Source of the DNA: Curtobacterium sp. BH-2-1-1 | GTDB lineage: Bacteria > Actinomycetota > Actinomycetes > Actinomycetales > Microbacteriaceae | DNA: 64,000 bases | Assembly (NCBI RefSeq): GCF_001806325.1 | Contig: NZ_CP017580.1 | Location: 3,286,001 to 3,350,000 of the forward strand | Direction: 5' to 3' | In this document: piece by piece, positions 60,060 to 64,000 of the stretch | Numbering within the stretch: position 1 is the first letter of the stretch | How the letters are laid out: each line of letters opens with the position of its first letter | Position numbers and translations under genes: made by a program | Notes under the pieces: model-generated | What the model was told of the DNA's origin: nothing | Seen by the model: the letters and a program-made list of their open reading frames with translations, nothing else | Database searches by the model: none

Positions 60060-61307
60060 GTGTTCCGTCCCATGCTGCGCGCGCAGGTGATCACCGACGT
60101 CGTGATCGCGGTCCTGCTCGGCGCGCTCGTGCTCGTCGTGACCGCGCGGGGACTGGACTCGCCGTTCGCGCTCTTGACGGTCCTCGGCATGACGGCCGCG
60201 CTGGCGCTCCGGCGCCTGTCGCCGGGGCTCGCGCTCGGTGTGGCGTGGGTGTTCGCCGTCCTCGAGATGGTCACCCTGCAGATGCCCGACCTGTCGAACG
60301 CGTTCATCGCCGGGGTGGTGTACTCGACGAGCCGCTACGGCAGCCGGCGCGTCCGGCTGGCGGGCCTGGTGTCGTCGATCGTCGGCCCGGTGACGGCGGC
60401 CGTCTACCTCGGTCTCGACGACTACCGGCAGCGGCAGGGCATCGTGACGGCGACGACGCCCGAGCAGGAGTCGCTCAAGGTCGCGATCGCGTACTTCGCG
60501 ATCGTGCTGCTGCTGCTCCTCCTGCCGTGGCTCGCCGGTCTCGTGCTCCGCACCCGGCGGTCGGCGAGCATGAGCCGAGAGGCCCAGCTCCTCGCCGAGC
60601 GCGACGCCGCACGGGCCGATCGTGCCGTCGCCGTGGAGCAGGAACGCGTCCGGATCGCCCGGGACATGCACGACATCGTCGCGCACTCGCTGGCGGTCGT
60701 GATCGCCCAGGCGGACGGTGCCCGGTACGCGTTGAAGGCGGATCCCGCCATCGCCGACGAAGCGCTCGGGACGATCTCGAGCACCGCCCGCCGTGCCCTC
60801 GGCGACGTGCGCGAACTGCTCGGTGCGCTGCGGCACGAGCAGGGCACCGCACCGACCCCGGAGATCGACGACATCGACCGGCTGATCGGCGAGATGCGTG
60901 GCGTCGGCCTCGACGTGCGGGTCGAGCGCGAGGGCGATTCGTCGGGCCTGCCGACCACGACACAGCTCGCCGTCTACCGGATCGTCCAGGAGAGCCTGAC
61001 GAACGCGTGGAAGCACGGCGAGCCGAACACCCCGGTGCGCGCGAGCCTCACGTACCGGCCGGACACCGTCGAGATCACAGTCGTCAACCGGCGCGCCGAT
61101 GACGGCACGCGCGGGCCCGGCACCGGACACGGGCTGGTCGGCATGCGCGAACGTGCCACCATGACCGGGGGGACGATGACCGCGGGACCGCGGGGCGACG
61201 ACTTCGCGGTCGCGGTCCGGATGCCGTCCGTCCCCGCGAGCGGCCAGATGCCGCGCGGGCTCGTCCCGACCACACCCTCGACCCTCCAGGAGCGCACCGG
61301 CCGATGA
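60060..61307 (+). CDS. NarL-type sensor histidine kinase
   Basis: Membrane sensor kinase, 415 residues from GTG 60060 (neighbouring GTG 60057 and ATG 60072 are possible). Four or five membrane segments in the first about 175 residues, no large extracellular domain, a coiled linker, then HisKA_3 with the phospho-His motif RDMHDIVAHSLAVVIAQADG and a HATPase with N-box IVQESLTNAWKHG and GTGHGLVGMRERA. Such intramembrane-sensing kinases usually detect cell-envelope stress. Its ATG-overlapping partner is the response regulator. Confidence 0.92.
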   Translation: MFRPMLRAQVITDVVIAVLLGALVLVVTARGLDSPFALLTVLGMTAALALRRLSPGLALGVAWVFAVLEMVTLQMPDLSNAFIAGVVYSTSRYGSRRVRLAGLVSSIVGPVTAAVYLGLDDYRQRQGIVTATTPEQESLKVAIAYFAIVLLLLLLPWLAGLVLRTRRSASMSREAQLLAERDAARADRAVAVEQERVRIARDMHDIVAHSLAVVIAQADGARYALKADPAIADEALGTISSTARRALGDVRELLGALRHEQGTAPTPEIDDIDRLIGEMRGVGLDVRVEREGDSSGLPTTTQLAVYRIVQESLTNAWKHGEPNTPVRASLTYRPDTVEITVVNRRADDGTRGPGTGHGLVGMRERATMTGGTMTAGPRGDDFAVAVRMPSVPASGQMPRGLVPTTPSTLQERTGR

Positions 61308-61978
61308 ACGACACCCCGATCCGCATCGCGCTCGTCGACGACCAGGCCCTGTTCCGCACCGGCATCCGGATGCTCATCGACTCGCAGGCCGACCTGCAGT
61401 TCGTCGGCGAGGCCGGCGACGGTGCCGAGGGCGTGGAGCTCGTGCGGCGCGGGCGTCCCGACGTCGTACTCATGGACGTCCGCATGCCGGTGATGGACGG
61501 CATCACCGCCACCGCCCGCATCGTCGAGGACAGCGGGACCGACGGCGCGAAGGTGCTCGTGCTCACCACGTTCGACTTCGACGAGGCAGCGGCGAAGGCG
61601 ATCCGAGCCGGCGCGAGCGGGTTCGTGCTGAAGGACGCCGACCCGGAGTTCCTGCTCGCGGCGATCCGCACGGTGCACGCCGGGACCGCGGTGTTCGCGG
61701 CGTCGGCGACCCGTGAGCTCCTCCGCCGTTACGAGGACACGAGCGAGCAGGCGGCCTCGGTGCCGGCCGCGTTCGCGGACCTGACGCCGCGCGAACGGGA
61801 GATCTTCGACCTGGCGGCGCGGGGCTTCAGCAACAGCGAGATCGCGCAGCACGAGTACGTGAGCGAGGCGACGGTGAAGACGCACATCTCGCGCGTCCTC
61901 ACGAAGCTCGAGCTGCGGGACCGGGTGCGGCTCGTGGTGTTCGCGCACGAGCACGGTTTGGTCGCGAAGGCCGACTGA
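61304..61978 (+). CDS. NarL/LuxR-type response regulator
   Basis: 224 residues. Receiver domain: LVDDQALFRTGIRMLID, phospho-Asp in VVLMDVRMPVMDG, Thr in VLVLTTFDFDEAA and Lys in GFVLKDADPEF. C-terminal helix-turn-helix LTPREREIFDLAARGFSNSE and EATVKTHISRVLTKL. ATG overlaps the kinase stop. The DNA target is probably the palindrome GTCATCC-GCCA-GGATGAC at 62009-62026, upstream of the exporter genes. Confidence 0.95.
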   Translation: MNDTPIRIALVDDQALFRTGIRMLIDSQADLQFVGEAGDGAEGVELVRRGRPDVVLMDVRMPVMDGITATARIVEDSGTDGAKVLVLTTFDFDEAAAKAIRAGASGFVLKDADPEFLLAAIRTVHAGTAVFAASATRELLRRYEDTSEQAASVPAAFADLTPREREIFDLAARGFSNSEIAQHEYVSEATVKTHISRVLTKLELRDRVRLVVFAHEHGLVAKAD

Positions 61979-62008
61979 CGGCGGCTGCGCGCTGCGCGCT
62001 GACGGTCC

Positions 62009-62026
62009 GTCATCCGCCAGGATGAC
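62009..62026. promoter_or_regulatory. Palindrome GTCATCCGCCAGGATGAC, candidate response-regulator operator
   Basis: Perfect 7-base arms with a 4-base spacer, 31 bases after the regulator stop and 89 bases before the ABC ATPase ATG. NarL-type regulators bind short inverted repeats. A terminator role is possible but the stem is short and lacks a T-run. Confidence 0.5.
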
Positions 62027-62114
62027 TTCTCCCCAGGCAGTGGAGCCGAGCGGACGATCCACAGGAGCCGCTGGGCCGACGCGGGGCGTGCCTCCTGGCC
62101 GTCATCGTGGAGTC

Positions 62115-62867
62115 ATGACCACGAGCAGCAGACCGATCATCCGTCTCGACCGCGTTTCGAAGTTCTACGGCGATGCTGTACGGCGGGTGACGGCGTTGGA
62201 CGATGTGAGTGTCGACATCGGTGCGGGGGAGTTCACGGCGGTGATGGGGCCGTCGGGTTCGGGGAAGTCGACGTTGATGCACGTCGCGGCGGGGCTCGAC
62301 CAGGTGTCGTCGGGTCGGATCTGGATCGACGGGGTGGACGTCACGGGGTTGGGTGACAGGGAGTTGACGGAGTTGCGGCGTCGTCGGTTGGGGTTCGTGT
62401 TCCAGTCGTTCAACCTGGTGCCGACGTTGGACGTGGGGGAGAACATCCGGTTGCCGTTCCTGTTGGGCGGGCACAAGGTGACTCGTGAGGAGTCGGCGTG
62501 GATCGATCGTCTCGTCGAGATGCTGGGGTTGGGGGATCGGTTGTCGCATCGTCCGCACCAGTTGTCGGGTGGGCAGCAGCAGCGGGTGGCGATCGCGCGG
62601 GCGTTGGCGTCGCGGCCGGCGGTGGTGGTCGCGGACGAGCCGACGGGGGCGTTGGATTCGCGGACGGGTCGTGATGTGTTGCAGATCTTGCGGGGTGCGG
62701 TGTCAGAGTGGGGGCAGAGCGTGGTGATGGTGACGCATGATCCGGTGGCTGCGGCGAATGCTGATCGGATCCTGTTCCTGGCGGATGGTCGTGTGGTGGG
62801 GGATCGTCCGGCGATGGATGCCGCGGCGATCTCGACCACGATGCTCGGGATGGAGACCGCAGCGTGA
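62115..62867 (+). CDS. MacB-like ABC exporter, ATPase
   Basis: 250-residue ATPase of the MacB/LolD/antimicrobial-peptide-exporter group: Walker A GPSGSGKSTLMHVAAGLD (about 41-58), LGFVFQSFNLVPTLDVGENI, signature LSGGQQQRVAIARALA, Walker B VVVADEPTGALDS. ATG 62115 gives MTTSSRPIIRLDRVSKFYGD. Odd: from about 62160 to 62830, TTG is the main leucine codon (16 of about 24) and G-ending and GGT/GAT codons rise, unlike neighbours that use CTC and CTG. It may have arrived by recombination. Its stop overlaps the permease start. Confidence 0.92.
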   Translation: MTTSSRPIIRLDRVSKFYGDAVRRVTALDDVSVDIGAGEFTAVMGPSGSGKSTLMHVAAGLDQVSSGRIWIDGVDVTGLGDRELTELRRRRLGFVFQSFNLVPTLDVGENIRLPFLLGGHKVTREESAWIDRLVEMLGLGDRLSHRPHQLSGGQQQRVAIARALASRPAVVVADEPTGALDSRTGRDVLQILRGAVSEWGQSVVMVTHDPVAAANADRILFLADGRVVGDRPAMDAAAISTTMLGMETAA

Positions 62868-64000
62868 ACGGCGTCCGCGCGTTCGCCCCGACCGTCCTCG
62901 TCGCGGCGCTCGGCACCACCTTCGGGTCGGCACTGGTCATCGCGCCGGGGATCGTCACCGAGGCCCTGGCGGCCTCCGGTCTCTCCGAGCTCGGCCCGGT
63001 GAAGGCGATCCTCTCGGTCGTCGGGTGGCTCTTCCTCGGCATCGCCCTCTACGTCGGTGCGATCGTCACGGCGAACACCTGCGCCACGCTCATCGCCGGG
63101 CAGACCCGCATCATCGCGCTGCAGCGGCTCGTCGGGGCGACCGGCGCCTCGTTGCGTGCACGGATCAACCGGACCGGCCTCGTCGTCGGGGTACTCGGCG
63201 GTCTGATCGGGGCGGTCGTCGGCACGGGGCTCAGTGCGCTCTTCGTCGTCGTGCTGCGGGGCAACGGGTTCCTGCCGGACACCGCGTACACGATCGTGCC
63301 GTGGGAGCTCGTGCTCCCGGTCGTGGCGGTTGTCCTCGCGACCTGGGGTGCGTTCGCGGCCGGTTCGCGGCGGGTGCTCACCGTGACCCCGCTCGAGGCG
63401 CTCTCGTCGAGCGTCGAACCGAGTCACGACGACGTCCGCTCCGGGACCGCTCGGAAGGTCTGGGCGATCGTGCTCATGGCTGCGGGTGGCCTGCTCCTGC
63501 TCGTCGGGCTGCTCGCGAGCGGGCTCTCGCCCATCGCGGTCCTGCCGGCAGCGCTCGGGGGCTTCGTCTCCTTCGCCGGGGTGGCCGTCGGTGCGACGAT
63601 CGTGATGCCGCCCGTCCTGCAGCTCATCGGACGCATCGGGGCCCGTGACCCCGTCGTCCTGCTCGCCGGCCGCAACGCCATGCGCGCGCCCGGCCGGTCC
63701 GCACGGGCGACCATCGGGCTCGTCATCGGCGTCACCCTGCTCGTCACCTTCGCCGTGGCGCTCGGGATCATGCAGCACGTGCTCGGTGCCCAGCTGCAGG
63801 CCATGGACCAGGGGCAGATGACGAAGGAGATGCTCGAGGGGCAGCGTGACTTCTTCGTCCAGCTGAACGCCGTCGTGAGCGTCATCGTCGGGTTCTCCGC
63901 CGTGATCGCCGCGGTGGGGGTCGTGAACGCGCTCGCCCTCGGGGTGCTGCAGCGCCGCCGGGAGCTCGGGCTGCTGCGGGTGCTCGGGCTGACCGGGGCG
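62864..64000 (+). CDS. FtsX-family ABC permease, 5' part
   Basis: Partial: it runs off the right edge; 379 codons are visible. GTG start overlaps the ATPase stop (GTGA). Membrane segments lie at about 6-29, 43-66, 99-126 (large inward region between), 136-158, 200-220, 225-243, 286-303 and 340-360. RRRELGLLRVLGLTGA near the visible end is the FtsX domain's cytoplasmic loop. With the ATPase it makes a two-gene MacB-like exporter; the architecture suggests a longer permease with two FtsX domains. Codon use returns to the local norm here, unlike its partner. Confidence 0.9.
   Translation, partial: MNGVRAFAPTVLVAALGTTFGSALVIAPGIVTEALAASGLSELGPVKAILSVVGWLFLGIALYVGAIVTANTCATLIAGQTRIIALQRLVGATGASLRARINRTGLVVGVLGGLIGAVVGTGLSALFVVVLRGNGFLPDTAYTIVPWELVLPVVAVVLATWGAFAAGSRRVLTVTPLEALSSSVEPSHDDVRSGTARKVWAIVLMAAGGLLLLVGLLASGLSPIAVLPAALGGFVSFAGVAVGATIVMPPVLQLIGRIGARDPVVLLAGRNAMRAPGRSARATIGLVIGVTLLVTFAVALGIMQHVLGAQLQAMDQGQMTKEMLEGQRDFFVQLNAVVSVIVGFSAVIAAVGVVNALALGVLQRRRELGLLRVLGLTGA

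Overview
The window is a 64 kb chromosomal segment of a very GC-rich Gram-positive actinobacterium. Codon third positions are almost all G or C, GTG and TTG starts are common, and gene order follows actinobacteria: murG-murC-ftsQ-ftsZ-yggS-sepF-yggT-wag31-lspA-rluD with no ftsA. Protein character (SepF, Wag31, actinobacterial subunit IV of cytochrome oxidase, DUF3043, a TIGR02569-type kinase-like protein, HrcA next to a DnaJ2) points to Microbacteriaceae, most likely a Curtobacterium-like genome. The genus is inference from memory. Nearly everything is core housekeeping DNA. I see no phage, insertion sequence, CRISPR array, rRNA or tRNA.

Layout. (1) 1-8.6 kb: end of the division and cell-wall cluster, from the 3' part of murG to lspA and rluD. 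(2) 8.6-9.2 kb: a gene-free stretch of tandem palindromic repeats in front of dnaE. (3) 9.2-16.9 kb: dnaE, a DUF2200 gene, a phosphotransferase-like gene, hisD, nrdR, pyrD. (4) 16.9-17.4 kb: a second gene-free repeat block. (5) 17.4-24.8 kb: DUF3043 and an M20 dipeptidase reading apart from one shared promoter, an A-type Fe-S carrier, the aa3 oxidase genes ctaC-ctaD-ctaF, and a G6PDH-family gene with altered substrate-binding residues. (6) 24.9-28.7 kb: minus-strand GH15 glycosidase and App1-type phosphatase, then a divergent TetR regulator. (7) 28.9-32.2 kb: an osmoprotectant ABC importer (ATPase, two permeases, lipoprotein). (8) 32.4-38.3 kb: cydABDC, the bd oxidase and its assembly ABC exporter. 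(9) 38.4-45.7 kb: leuS, comEA-comEC, holA, and convergent rpsT. (10) 45.9-52.6 kb: aminotransferase, lepA, a small membrane protein, DUF1990, HAD phosphatase, hemW, DUF4870. (11) 52.7-60.0 kb: hrcA-dnaJ-rsmE, then HIT-phoH-ybeY-CBS/DUF21-era, a ribosome-maturation operon. (12) 60.0-64.0 kb: a NarL-type two-component system followed by a MacB-like ABC ATPase and an FtsX permease cut by the window end.

How the genes work together. The left part builds peptidoglycan precursors, the Z-ring and polar growth. The middle holds both terminal oxidases, so the cell can switch between proton-pumping aa3 and high-affinity bd respiration. The right part joins heat-shock control, ribosome maturation and a sensor-regulated exporter.

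Most interesting points: many genes have a TANNNT -10 hexamer ending 6 or 7 bases before the start codon, which suggests extensive leaderless transcription; comEC has lost its stop and reads on through holA; the ABC ATPase at 62.1-62.9 kb has a sharply different leucine codon usage inside an otherwise uniform region; hrcA has a degenerate CIRCE on its -10; a family of intergenic hairpins recurs. I did not find a convincing new multi-gene system.
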